Source: Clostridia bacterium (GTDB taxonomy: Bacteria; Bacillota; Clostridia; Oscillospirales; Acutalibacteraceae). From it: DNA of 35,297 bases. Shown piece by piece: positions 8,163 to 16,533 of the stretch. The stretch lies in contig JAFUIY010000076.1 of the NCBI GenBank assembly GCA_017473925.1, positions 1 to 35,297 of the forward strand, given 5' to 3'. Made by a program: the position numbers and the translations under genes. How positions within the stretch are numbered: position 1 is the first letter of the stretch; every line of letters starts with the position of its first letter. Below the pieces are notes generated by a model that saw nothing but the letters and a program-made list of their open reading frames with translations, did not search any database and had not been told where the DNA came from.

Positions 8163-10796
8163 ATGGGAATTGAACGGATAAGTGAATTCTGGCATTCGTG
8201 GAAGCCCCTTGAATTGTTAGGCAAGGGAGGAAACGGCGAAGTATACAAATGTGTCCATGAAGAAATGGGCGTGAAGACATATTCTGCGATAAAGGTTATA
8301 AATATATCATCCCGTCAGATGGAAACCTTTACATTCAATACAGGTTCCGTCCGTTCATTCTGCCGTAACCTGATTGAAGAATGTATAAACGAAATCAACG
8401 TTATGCTGTCGCTTAAAAGCTGTCCCAACATAGTTGCGATTGAGGATTTCAAGGTGGTTGAAATCGTTAAAGACGAGGAATGGGAAATATTCATAAGAAT
8501 GGAACTGCTTACTTGTCTTACGGATTATCTCAGGGACAGGGTGCTTACTCAGGACGAGGTCGTAAAGCTCGGTGTTGATCTTTGTACGGCATTGGAACTG
8601 TGTCACAGCAAGAACATAATGCACCGTGATATCAAGCCTGCGAATATATTTGTAAATGAATTCGGCGATTTCAAGCTCGGGGACTTCGGTATAGCAAGAA
8701 CCCTTGAAGTGGCAACACAGGGCTTTTCTCAGAAGGGTACAGTCACATATGTTGCACCTGAAGTAATGTATTCAAATGATTACACAAAGGCCGTTGATAT
8801 TTATTCCCTCGGTCTTGTGCTTTATCAGCTTGCAAATAACAACAGACTGCCTTTTCTTCCTGCACAGGGGGATTATACCCACACAATGCAGAACGATGCA
8901 ATTAAAAACAGACTCAGAGGAGATGTATTTCCCCCTGCCTGCAATGCAGACGGCGCTCTTAACAGTATTCTGAAGATTGCATGTGAATTCAGACCGGAAA
9001 ACAGATTTCAGTCCGCAGGGCAGATGAAAAATAGCTTAAACAAGTTGCGAGCTTCTGTTGAATCTGAAACCGAATCTGTCAGAGATGATAATGTTATCAA
9101 CAAAAAAAAGAATATAAACATTACTTTTAATGAGGAAAAAACAGAAAAAGTAATAAGACCATATGAGAATTCTCAAAATTCAGCAAAGAGTAAATCAACA
9201 GTAATTATTGTTTCGGTTATAGCAGTATTTTGTGTGATTGTTGCAGTAATTTCTGCAATTCTGTTTGTTTTATCTCATAATAATGCTACAGATGTTTATG
9301 TTGATGATATTTCCGAAGCTTATGACAGTGATGATAGTGAATATGTGCATCAGCATGATGATAGCAGTTTATTTGATTATCCGTATCTTGTAAGTTATGA
9401 AACTCCTGACGATGCAGGTATTGTTGTTCGTAGGGAAAGTACATATTACAGTGAAAAAGTAACAGTACTTCCGGAGGGCACACCTGTGCGTCTCATTTCG
9501 GGATTTGCACCCGGAACGGATTACATTCAGATTGCATTTGAATTTGACGGAGTAGAAACTTATGGTTGGGTGTTAGGAAAGTATATTGTTGATGACAGCT
9601 TCAGACCGTATTCTGAAACAATAGAATATAAAATCGGTGATATTGTTAAGTTTGGTTTATATGAACAGGACGGCAATTACGCAAATGGGAAAGAACCTGT
9701 TGAATGGGTAGTACTTGATATTATTGATGGTTTCTATTTAATGATAAGTAAATATGCAATTGATTCTATGCCATACAATAAAACAGCTGAAGCTGTAAAA
9801 TGGGAAACATGTACTTTGAGAAATTGGTTGAATGATGAATTTATAAATACAGCATTCAGTAGTGCAGAACGTGAGCAATTGCGTTCTTTACGTATTGTAG
9901 ATTCGGATTATTCTGTAGATGATAAAGTTTTTTTGTTAAATAAACTTCAGGTCAAAGGTAGTTTCTTAACAACAGAGGATGCAAAAACAACCGCTACAGC
10001 CTATGCAAGATCTAATGGTGCATATACAGATAAAAACGGCTATTGTGGTTGGTGGTTAATTGATAATGGCGATTCAGCTGATGTCGCCGCAAGAGTAAAT
10101 ATATACGGAGAGATTCTAACCTCAGATAGTGCAGAGGGTGGAGTTGAACGGACTGATTATGCTGTTAGACCTGTGATTCTTGTTGATTATTCAAAATTCG
10201 ACATTGAGGATTCGGAATATAACATCTCAGTAACGTTTGACCAGAAAAAAACGAACACATATGTTTCTAATATTACAGAATCAGGTATCAGCGAGTTTGT
10301 CGGAACACCGTCTGTAGATGAAATGCTTAAGTTCGCAATGAATCATTCAATTCTCAATTACAAACCGTCAGTATCAGGTATTGAAACCGGAACTTATAAT
10401 CTCGGCGGTAATTTCTACGAGGTCAGAATTGATGCTGATTATGCTGACAGACTCTCTGTCCGTTTTTTCGGTACGGATTTGAACACTGCCGGTATGAATC
10501 GGACTGATGTCAGTGACGGATACCTTTACGGCTATTCCACAGCTGTATACAGCAGCGGTGTTGCTTTTGTCAGAGGAGTTTACAGTGATTCGTCAGCACA
10601 GAAGTATAAAATCTGTTTCACTGTGTACCTGACAGGGGATTCTGATGAGACTGACTATTACGGATATACTCCTGCACAGGCTGAATTTTTTAATACATTT
10701 GAGTATTATTATGACGGTTACATTATTCTTCAGAAATATACATCAGCAGATGGCGATGCATATAAAATCATTGAATATAAAAAGACAGCTCTCTGA
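8163..10796 (+). CDS. Receptor-type Ser/Thr protein kinase 3 (SH3 and DUF6273-like outer part)
   Basis: Third paralogue, 877 aa. Its kinase domain has no amino-acid difference from kinase 1 between about residues 72 and 232, although many third codon positions differ. The usual GKGGNGEVY, SAIKV, HRDIKPAN, DFG and APE motifs are present, and the juxtamembrane TEKVIR is shared with kinase 1. The membrane helix lies at about 345-368. Outside are an SH3-type domain (about 408-480), a DUF6273-like domain (about 490-676, with NWLNDEFINTAF and YAVRPVILVD) and an unrecognised C-terminal domain (about 715-877). Leucine codons of the DUF6273-like section are mostly TTA/TTG, unlike the rest. ATG 8163 has AAAAGGTG upstream; the in-frame GTG at 8154 overlaps that site. 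The stop codon lies inside the terminator hairpin. Confidence 0.93.
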   Translation: MGIERISEFWHSWKPLELLGKGGNGEVYKCVHEEMGVKTYSAIKVINISSRQMETFTFNTGSVRSFCRNLIEECINEINVMLSLKSCPNIVAIEDFKVVEIVKDEEWEIFIRMELLTCLTDYLRDRVLTQDEVVKLGVDLCTALELCHSKNIMHRDIKPANIFVNEFGDFKLGDFGIARTLEVATQGFSQKGTVTYVAPEVMYSNDYTKAVDIYSLGLVLYQLANNNRLPFLPAQGDYTHTMQNDAIKNRLRGDVFPPACNADGALNSILKIACEFRPENRFQSAGQMKNSLNKLRASVESETESVRDDNVINKKKNINITFNEEKTEKVIRPYENSQNSAKSKSTVIIVSVIAVFCVIVAVISAILFVLSHNNATDVYVDDISEAYDSDDSEYVHQHDDSSLFDYPYLVSYETPDDAGIVVRRESTYYSEKVTVLPEGTPVRLISGFAPGTDYIQIAFEFDGVETYGWVLGKYIVDDSFRPYSETIEYKIGDIVKFGLYEQDGNYANGKEPVEWVVLDIIDGFYLMISKYAIDSMPYNKTAEAVKWETCTLRNWLNDEFINTAFSSAEREQLRSLRIVDSDYSVDDKVFLLNKLQVKGSFLTTEDAKTTATAYARSNGAYTDKNGYCGWWLIDNGDSADVAARVNIYGEILTSDSAEGGVERTDYAVRPVILVDYSKFDIEDSEYNISVTFDQKKTNTYVSNITESGISEFVGTPSVDEMLKFAMNHSILNYKPSVSGIETGTYNLGGNFYEVRIDADYADRLSVRFFGTDLNTAGMNRTDVSDGYLYGYSTAVYSSGVAFVRGVYSDSSAQKYKICFTVYLTGDSDETDYYGYTPAQAEFFNTFEYYYDGYIILQKYTSADGDAYKIIEYKKTAL

Positions 10797-10819
10797 AAAT
10801 GAGAGCTGTCTAATGTTTT
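10783..10819 (+). terminator. Terminator overlapping the stop codon of kinase 3
   Basis: 11-bp perfect stem AGACAGCTCTC (10783-10793) with GAGAGCTGTCT (10801-10811), 7-nt loop, then AATG and a T6 run. The TGA of kinase 3 is in the loop. It isolates the kinases from the convergent ireB pair. Confidence 0.9.
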
Positions 10820-10829
10820 TTGTCTGAAT

Positions 10830-11123
10830 TTACTGTGCCAATGCTCTTTCAAGCCAGATTGATGCTATATCCATTGCCTGATAAAGTCCCTGCTTTTCGC
10901 TCTTCTTGACGATTCTTTCACGGGGTCTTACATCGGGGTCTGTGTTAAGGAGCTGAACCGTAACACGGCTTGCAACATCAAGCTCTCCGACTTTCTTTGT
11001 TGAACATATCTGAAGCATTATCACATAAGGGTCACACATGTTGCCGTAGTAGATTGTTTTTCCGCAACGGACAAGAGGCTTCCCCTTGTATGTCAGGAAC
11101 TTGGGTCCCTTCTTTTCTGCCAT
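10830..11123 (-). CDS. Small conserved hypothetical protein downstream of ireB
   Basis: 97-aa basic soluble protein starting MAEKKGPKFLTYKGKPLVRC and ending with a predicted helix rich in Ala and Leu. The middle, GNMCDPYVIMLQICSTKKV, is followed by a beta-like stretch SRVTVQLLNTD. I do not recognise the family; there is no signal peptide, membrane helix or catalytic motif. ATG 11123 is preferred to an upstream TTG (11132) because AGAAAGGA lies 9 nt before it. The gene follows ireB by about 30 nt on the same strand, so they are very probably one transcript. In many Firmicutes ireB is followed by ruvX, so this neighbour is different. Confidence 0.8.
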   Translation of the reverse strand: MAEKKGPKFLTYKGKPLVRCGKTIYYGNMCDPYVIMLQICSTKKVGELDVASRVTVQLLNTDPDVRPRERIVKKSEKQGLYQAMDIASIWLERALAQ

Positions 11124-11153
11124 TTTATTCAATCCTTTCTCATCTCGGGAAAA

Positions 11154-11411
11154 TTATTCCTCTGTTGTTTCTATGCCGAGGTATTCCTTGATGAGAGACT
11201 GCAGAAGCTCATAGCGGTCGATTTTCATGATGATATTTCTTGCGTTGTTGTATGTTGTGATGTAGGCGGGGTCTTCTGAAAGAATATAGCCTACAATCTG
11301 GCTTACGGGATTATAGCCCTTTTCTGCCAGTGCTTCATAAACCTGTGCAAGCATCACTTTAATCTGTGAATCCCTGTCACCCTCTAATTTAAACTTAATC
11401 GTCTTGTCCAT
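11154..11411 (-). CDS. ireB: IreB family regulatory phosphoprotein
   Basis: 85-aa protein starting MDKTIKFKLEGD, with the typical IreB/YrzL (formerly DUF965) body: VYEALAEKGYNPVSQIVGYILSEDPAYIT and a C-terminal segment with KIDRYELL. In Enterococcus, IreB is phosphorylated on N-terminal threonines by the PASTA kinase IreK and acts as a negative regulator of cephalosporin resistance. A single threonine (T4) lies in the N-terminal segment here. The start is the ATG at 11411, with GAGG 8 nt upstream, not the GTG at 11420. A good promoter lies at 11463-11491. The gene converges on the three receptor kinases, which makes a kinase-substrate link attractive but unproven. Confidence 0.93.
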   Translation of the reverse strand: MDKTIKFKLEGDRDSQIKVMLAQVYEALAEKGYNPVSQIVGYILSEDPAYITTYNNARNIIMKIDRYELLQSLIKEYLGIETTEE

Positions 11412-11429
11412 AAAGGTCACCTCTTCCTC

Positions 11430-11445
11430 TTATGCATTTGCATAA
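11430..11445. promoter_or_regulatory. Palindrome in the ireB leader
   Basis: TTATGCA-TT-TGCATAA, 7-bp arms, lies between the predicted transcription start and the ribosome binding site of ireB. It could be an operator or a small RNA hairpin; there is no direct evidence for either. Confidence 0.35.
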
Positions 11446-11462
11446 ATAATGATACATGATTT

Positions 11463-11491
11463 ATTATACAACAAAGATTTTAAAAATACAA
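11463..11491 (-). promoter_or_regulatory. Promoter of ireB
   Basis: On the minus strand TTGTAT (11491-11486), 17-nt spacer, TATAAT (11468-11463). The predicted leader is about 45 nt. Confidence 0.7.
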
Positions 11492-11531
11492 CTGCTTTTT
11501 TGATATTTTTATTCCGTTTTTACGGATTGTA

Positions 11532-11540
11532 TGCTATAAT
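11532..11540 (+). promoter_or_regulatory. Extended -10 promoter of nnr
   Basis: TGCTATAAT (11532-11540) is an extended -10 with full TATAAT; the -35 region is weak. The predicted start near 11547 is about 24 nt before the nnr ATG. Confidence 0.6.
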
Positions 11541-11570
11541 CATAAAAGAAACACAAAAAGGAGTGCTGTT

Positions 11571-13097
11571 ATGCTTGTTCTTACGGCTGAAAATATGAAA
11601 AAAGCAGAGGAATCGGCAGTTGAAAACGGTTGTAATTATTATGACCTGATGAAGACTGCAGGCACGGAATGTGCAGATATGATTTCTCTTGAGGATAAAA
11701 ACAAAAAGACAGTCATTCTCTGCGGAAAGGGCAGGAACGGTGGTGACGGTCTTGTTATTGCAGGCAGACTGTGGCAGAATGGCTTCAGGAATGTTTTTGT
11801 TATTCTTGTTGACGGAATGCCGACGGATGAGCTGTGTGTCACAATGTATGAGGAAATGGTGAAATATCCTGTTGTCATCTGTGATTTCACAAAGGAGAAG
11901 GAAACCTGTCTTTATCATATTTCCACAGCTGAAATTATTGCAGATGCAGTATTCGGAATAGGCTTCAGGGGAGTGCTCGGAGGTAATGCCCTTGAAGTGA
12001 TTTCTTCTTCAAATGAAAATACAGCTGCTGTAAAATATGCAATTGATATTCCCTCGGGGCTTACCTCTGACGGAAGATATAACGGTGAAATATATTTCAA
12101 TACGGATAAAACACTTACCATGATTGCAATGAAGCCCGTTCAGGTTTTTAAACCCACAGCTGATATGTGCGGTAAGACATATGTTATGGATATCGGTGTT
12201 GGTGATGAAACACTCAGACCCTTTGCAGAAGCATATACGGTAATGACAACCGAAGAAGCGCACGGCAGTATTGCAAAAAGAAAATACGACAGTCACAAAG
12301 GAACATTTGCCAATGTGCTGACAATCTGCGGAAGCCGTAACATGACAGGCTGTGTGTATCTCTGCAATCAGGCTGCCGTTGAAATCGGTGCAGGGCTTGT
12401 GACTGCTGCATTCCCCGATTGCATATATAATACCGTTACTGCAAAGCTCAATGAACCTCTTATGCTTCCCGTTAAGAATAATGACGAAGGCAGAATGACT
12501 GCAGATGCAAAGACACTTCTGCCTGCAATGAATAAAGCTGATGTCATTGCAATGGGATGCGGACTCGGTGTTGACAGCGATACAAAAGAGCTTGTAAGAT
12601 TTGTTATAAACAATTTTACGGGTACACTTGTGCTTGATGCCGATGCGCTGAATTGTATTGCGAAGGATACCGGAATATTGAAAAATGCACAGTGCAGAAT
12701 AATTATTACGCCTCATCCGGGAGAAATGGCAAGACTTACGGGAAAAACTGTTTCCGATATCCGGTCAGACAGAATGAAAACTGCCATTGATTTTGCATCG
12801 GAATACGGCGTGACCGTGCTTCTCAAGGGAGCAAATACCGTTGTTGCCGATAAAACGGGAAGATGTTATGTGAACACAACAGGTAATCCCTCTATGGCAA
12901 GGGGAGGCAGCGGAGATGTGCTGACAGGACTTATTGCAGGTCTTATAAAACAGACAGAGGATGAATTCTCGGCAGCATGTACAGGCTGTTTTATTCACGG
13001 AGACGCTGCAGACAGAGTTACGGAAAAGTACGGTATGCTTGCTGCAACCCCGACAAGAGTTGTGGATGAAATAAATAAAAAACAGTTGAAATTATAA
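11571..13097 (+). CDS. nnr: Bifunctional NAD(P)HX epimerase/dehydratase
   Basis: 508-aa cytoplasmic repair enzyme, the normal length for the fused form. The N-terminal YjeF_N domain (about 1-210), with GKGRNGGDGLVIAGRL, epimerises damaged NAD(P)H hydrates. The C-terminal ribokinase-like domain (about 225-505), with IITPHPGEMARLTG and GNPSMARGGSGDVLTG, performs ADP/ATP-dependent dehydration to restore NAD(P)H. The ATG at 11571 has GGAG 8 nt upstream. It is divergent from ireB. The DUF2804 gene follows after 48 nt with no visible terminator, so they may be cotranscribed. Confidence 0.95.
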   Translation: MLVLTAENMKKAEESAVENGCNYYDLMKTAGTECADMISLEDKNKKTVILCGKGRNGGDGLVIAGRLWQNGFRNVFVILVDGMPTDELCVTMYEEMVKYPVVICDFTKEKETCLYHISTAEIIADAVFGIGFRGVLGGNALEVISSSNENTAAVKYAIDIPSGLTSDGRYNGEIYFNTDKTLTMIAMKPVQVFKPTADMCGKTYVMDIGVGDETLRPFAEAYTVMTTEEAHGSIAKRKYDSHKGTFANVLTICGSRNMTGCVYLCNQAAVEIGAGLVTAAFPDCIYNTVTAKLNEPLMLPVKNNDEGRMTADAKTLLPAMNKADVIAMGCGLGVDSDTKELVRFVINNFTGTLVLDADALNCIAKDTGILKNAQCRIIITPHPGEMARLTGKTVSDIRSDRMKTAIDFASEYGVTVLLKGANTVVADKTGRCYVNTTGNPSMARGGSGDVLTGLIAGLIKQTEDEFSAACTGCFIHGDAADRVTEKYGMLAATPTRVVDEINKKQLKL

Positions 13098-13145
13098 ATA
13101 AAAAATGTTAAAATAGTATAGATGATTTTACGAGGAGGAATTTTT

Positions 13146-14246
13146 ATGAGTAACGAAACAAAAAGAACCTATGTCCCCTTTCAGCAGTGGAAGGAAAAGT
13201 CAAAGCAAACCGAATATACTTCGGCAACACCTCTTCTGAGCCCCGACGGTAAGCTCATTGCAAAGGGCTGGGCAAGACACAATGTTTTTGACTACAACAG
13301 AAACTATGTAAAAACAGGCATCATGAGCCGTAAGGAATGGGATTTCTATCAGGTTTCTGACGGAAAGTATATGGTTCAGCTCAGCTTCGCAAACATCACA
13401 ATCGGCGGTTATGTTGCTGCAAAGCTCATTGACCTTGAAGCAGGAAAGCTGATTGTTGATGCAACTCAGCTTTTCCTTTTCAGCAAGAATACACATGTTC
13501 CTCCCGCAAAGGGCGATGTTCCCAACCGTTTCAAGGAGAAAATCGGCAAGGCTGAATTTGATTTTGATACAAGAGAAACAACAAGATCACTCCGGTTCAA
13601 AATGCCCGTAAAGGACAAAATGGTTGAATGTAAATTCGACATGGATATTATGCCCGGTCTTGAGAATATCACAACAGTTCTTCCCTTCCCGGGCGATGAA
13701 ACAAAATATTTCATGACAACAAAGCAGAACTGTATGCCCTGTGAAGGTACATTTATCTATGACGGCAAGGCTTACGAATTCACAAAGGATACAGCATTCT
13801 GTGCCCTTGACTGGGGCAGAGTAAACACTCCCCATGAAATGGTATGGTACTGGGGTAACGGCTCAAGCTATATCACCGATGAAAAGGGTGAGAAGCATCT
13901 CTTCGGCTTTGAAATCACATGGGCAATCGGTGACGAGAGCAACGCAACGGAAACAGCTATTTTCTATGACGGCAAGGCACATAAATTCGGTGCAGTGGAT
14001 GTTGAGACATTCCCCAAGCCTGACAAATTTATGGAGCCCTGGAAATTCATTTCCGAGGACGGCAGATTCAATCTCACAATGACTCCCACATTTGACCATC
14101 ATTCTGACATGAATGTCGGCGTTGCAAGAATGCACACTCATCAGGTTCACGGCAAATGGAACGGCAATGTCATCCTTGACGACGGCACAAAGCTCGAAAT
14201 CAATGATATGTATGCATTCTGTGAGTATGTAGAAAATAAATGGTAA
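13146..14246 (+). CDS. DUF2804 domain-containing protein
   Basis: 366-aa soluble protein, beta-rich, matching the DUF2804 type: early LLSPDGKLIAKGWARHNVFD, mid CALDWGRV followed by WYWGNGSS, late KWNGNVILDDG. No signal peptide or membrane helix. Function is not established for this family; some related folds bind lipids, which is only a hint. The in-frame ATG at 13122 is rejected because GAGGAGG (13132-13138) sits 7 nt before the ATG at 13146. A UUCG-loop terminator follows closely. Confidence 0.88.
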   Translation: MSNETKRTYVPFQQWKEKSKQTEYTSATPLLSPDGKLIAKGWARHNVFDYNRNYVKTGIMSRKEWDFYQVSDGKYMVQLSFANITIGGYVAAKLIDLEAGKLIVDATQLFLFSKNTHVPPAKGDVPNRFKEKIGKAEFDFDTRETTRSLRFKMPVKDKMVECKFDMDIMPGLENITTVLPFPGDETKYFMTTKQNCMPCEGTFIYDGKAYEFTKDTAFCALDWGRVNTPHEMVWYWGNGSSYITDEKGEKHLFGFEITWAIGDESNATETAIFYDGKAHKFGAVDVETFPKPDKFMEPWKFISEDGRFNLTMTPTFDHHSDMNVGVARMHTHQVHGKWNGNVILDDGTKLEINDMYAFCEYVENKW

Positions 14247-14263
14247 ACAGTAATTTCCCTTCC

Positions 14264-14289
14264 AACGGACATCTTCGGGTGTCCGTTTT
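14264..14289 (+). terminator. Terminator with UUCG tetraloop after the DUF2804 gene
   Basis: AACGGACA (14264-14271) pairs with TGTCCGTT (14280-14287), closed by C(TTCG)G, ending in TTTT. This is a classic stable intrinsic terminator. Confidence 0.88.
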
Positions 14290-14323
14290 CAATTCTATTT
14301 AATTATATTATAATATTATATAT

Positions 14324-14352
14324 TTGACATTATGATATAAATATATTATAAT
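14324..14352 (+). promoter_or_regulatory. Consensus sigma-A promoter of the dockerin gene
   Basis: TTGACA (14324-14329), exactly 17 nt, TATAAT (14347-14352): a perfect consensus in an AT-rich setting. The predicted leader is about 22 nt, followed by AAAGGAGGG. Confidence 0.85.
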
Positions 14353-14380
14353 AACTATATATATGCCAAAAGGAGGGTGC

Positions 14381-15871
14381 ATGATGAAAAGACTTATATC
14401 TGTTATTATTGCAACAGCAATACTTCTCACCTGTCTGCCTTTTGCTTTTTCCGTTTCTGCTGCAGAATATGAACCGGGAACATATCTCGTCACAGCTACA
14501 GGGGGAGTACGGCTTTATGAAAATGCACAGCAGTCCCTTGATTTTGCTACCTCTGCTCCCGAGGGGGCATATCTGACTGTTATCAGAGTTTCTGACGGCT
14601 TCGGCTATACCATATATGATTCAGTTTACGGTTGGATCGACCTGACAAGCGGTGTCGAGTTCAAGGACAGCATGCCTGCCGTTACGGACAAGAATAAAAT
14701 TGAGGGTGCAAGGGCTATTCACATCACCCGTGTGCCTGACAAGACAGTCTATGTTTCAGGTGAGGAATCAGCTGATATCACAGGTCTTGAGGTGTCAATC
14801 GTTTTTGACGATGAACAAGGCTCCATGATGCCTGTTACGGGCTATAAGGTTGCATTCCCCGACCTTATTGAAACGGGCAGAAAGAGTGTCACCGTTTATT
14901 ACGGAGGCTTCAGCACCACCTTCGGCATTACTGTTGTCAGGGTTCCCGTTACGGGAATAATGGTGACAAAGCCTTCAAAAACAACATTCATCGAGGGTGA
15001 ACCTGTTTCCTTTGACGGGCTTACCGTAACAGCTTATTTCAGTGACGGCAGAGACGGCGGAAAGGGAATTGTCCTTGATGAGGGAGAATACACTCTTTCA
15101 GGTGTTGCAGAGGGTGACACAACGCTTGCTCCCGGAACTTACGAAGTGACAGTAGAGTATATGTATCCCGAAATCACAGCCTCATTCCACATTTATGTTA
15201 CAGGAAAGTCGGTCACATCACTGAAGCTTCTGAGGCTTCCCGCATCCCTGATACTCTATCAGGGACAGACCTTCAACACAGCTGATTTTGAGCTTTCAGC
15301 CACATATGACAACGGCGAAACGGAAATTATTAAGGATTTCGATATTGAATACGACAATATGCAGGTAGGCACAGGCTTTACTGCAAGAATATATTACATG
15401 GATAAGTATGTTGCATTTGAGTATTCCGTCCGTGAATTGTTTGAAGACGGAATTGAGCTCGGTGACACCTCCCGTGTGGGCAGTTATATTGACGAAGAAG
15501 TGAATTTCAGTCATCTTGAGGTCTATGTTGTTTACAACAGTGGTGAAAAGAAGCTGATTGAGGATTATACAATCACTCACGAAATAAACACTTCCGAAAT
15601 CGGCACTTATCCCGTTACCGTAACATACGGTGAATTCAGAGCAACATTTGATTACACTGTTGCAAAACGCAATGAAACAAGAATCGGTGATATCAATGCT
15701 GACGGTAAGGTCAATGCGGCAGATGCCCGTCTTGCATTAAGAGGCGCCGCAAAGGTTGATGTCCTTGAGGGTGAAGCATTTTATGCTGCCGATGTGGACG
15801 CTGACGGAAAAATCACAGCAAAGGATGCAAGAAAGATTCTGCGTGTTGCTGCAGGACTGGAAACTTTTTAA
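14381..15871 (+). CDS. Secreted dockerin protein with SH3-like and Ig-like domains
   Basis: 496-aa secreted protein. The signal peptide MMKRLISVIIATAILLTCLP ends near FSVSAAEY. An SH3-like domain follows (about 25-95), then three or four bacterial Ig-like (Big_3-type) modules (about 105-430) with repeating TYPVTV/TYEVTV strands. The C-terminus is a type I-like dockerin with two calcium loops (DINADGKVNAADARLALRGA and DVDADGKITAKDARKILRVA). Dockerins bind cohesins on scaffoldins or the cell surface. No catalytic domain is seen, so this may be an adaptor or binding protein. AGGAGGG (14371-14377) indicates ATG 14381 or 14384, not 14363. The nth gene starts 3 nt after its stop. A cognate cohesin is not in the window. 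Confidence 0.88.
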   Translation: MMKRLISVIIATAILLTCLPFAFSVSAAEYEPGTYLVTATGGVRLYENAQQSLDFATSAPEGAYLTVIRVSDGFGYTIYDSVYGWIDLTSGVEFKDSMPAVTDKNKIEGARAIHITRVPDKTVYVSGEESADITGLEVSIVFDDEQGSMMPVTGYKVAFPDLIETGRKSVTVYYGGFSTTFGITVVRVPVTGIMVTKPSKTTFIEGEPVSFDGLTVTAYFSDGRDGGKGIVLDEGEYTLSGVAEGDTTLAPGTYEVTVEYMYPEITASFHIYVTGKSVTSLKLLRLPASLILYQGQTFNTADFELSATYDNGETEIIKDFDIEYDNMQVGTGFTARIYYMDKYVAFEYSVRELFEDGIELGDTSRVGSYIDEEVNFSHLEVYVVYNSGEKKLIEDYTITHEINTSEIGTYPVTVTYGEFRATFDYTVAKRNETRIGDINADGKVNAADARLALRGAAKVDVLEGEAFYAADVDADGKITAKDARKILRVAAGLETF

Positions 15872-15874
15872 ATT

Positions 15875-16501
15875 ATGACTAAAAAACAGGTTGCGTTAAA
15901 TGCCGTCGAGGCACTGAAAAATGAATATCCCGATGCTGTATGCTCCCTTGTTGCAGGCAATCCCTTTGAATTGCTGATTGCGACAAGGCTCTCGGCACAA
16001 TGCACCGATGCGAGAGTCAATCTCGTAACACCTGCCCTGTTTGAAAAATACAGGACACTTGAAGATTATGCACAGGCAGATGCCGATGATATCGCAGAAA
16101 TAATACATTCCTGCGGCTTCTTCAGGCAGAAGTCCAAAGATATCGTTGGCATGGCTCAGAAGATTCTTTCTGATTTTGACGGAAAGGTTCCCGATAACAT
16201 CGAAGATCTGACAACACTGCCCGGTGTGGGCAGAAAAACTGCAAACCTTATCTGCGGCGATGTCTACGGCAAGCCTGCAGTTGTTGCAGATACACATCTC
16301 ATACGAATATCAAACAGACTGGGCCTTGTCGCAACAAAAGACCCCTATAAGGTGGAGCTTGAACTGAAAAAGCTGCTCCCGCCCGAAGAAAGCAATGATT
16401 TCTGCCACAGAGCCGTGCTTCACGGCAGGGCAATATGCGATGCAAGAAAGCCGAAGTGTGATATCTGTCCCATGACTCAGTTTTGTAAGAAAAAAATCTG
16501 A
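15875..16501 (+). CDS. nth: Endonuclease III
   Basis: 208-aa DNA glycosylase/AP lyase that removes oxidised pyrimidines. The helix-hairpin-helix LPGVGRKTAN carries the catalytic lysine, VADTHLIRISNRLG carries the catalytic aspartate, and the C-terminal C-x6-C-x2-C-x5-C 4Fe-4S loop is present (CDARKPKCDICPMTQFC). Length is normal. It begins 3 nt after the dockerin gene stop with a poor ribosome binding site, so its translation is probably coupled to that gene. Confidence 0.96.
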   Translation: MTKKQVALNAVEALKNEYPDAVCSLVAGNPFELLIATRLSAQCTDARVNLVTPALFEKYRTLEDYAQADADDIAEIIHSCGFFRQKSKDIVGMAQKILSDFDGKVPDNIEDLTTLPGVGRKTANLICGDVYGKPAVVADTHLIRISNRLGLVATKDPYKVELELKKLLPPEESNDFCHRAVLHGRAICDARKPKCDICPMTQFCKKKI

Positions 16502-16533
16502 TATTTATATATATTTGAAAGGAAGTTATACTA

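Noticed and set aside
12009-12716. 235-aa minus-strand ORF rich in Cys and His
   Set aside because: It lies fully inside nnr, an unmistakable conserved gene, and has no family resemblance.
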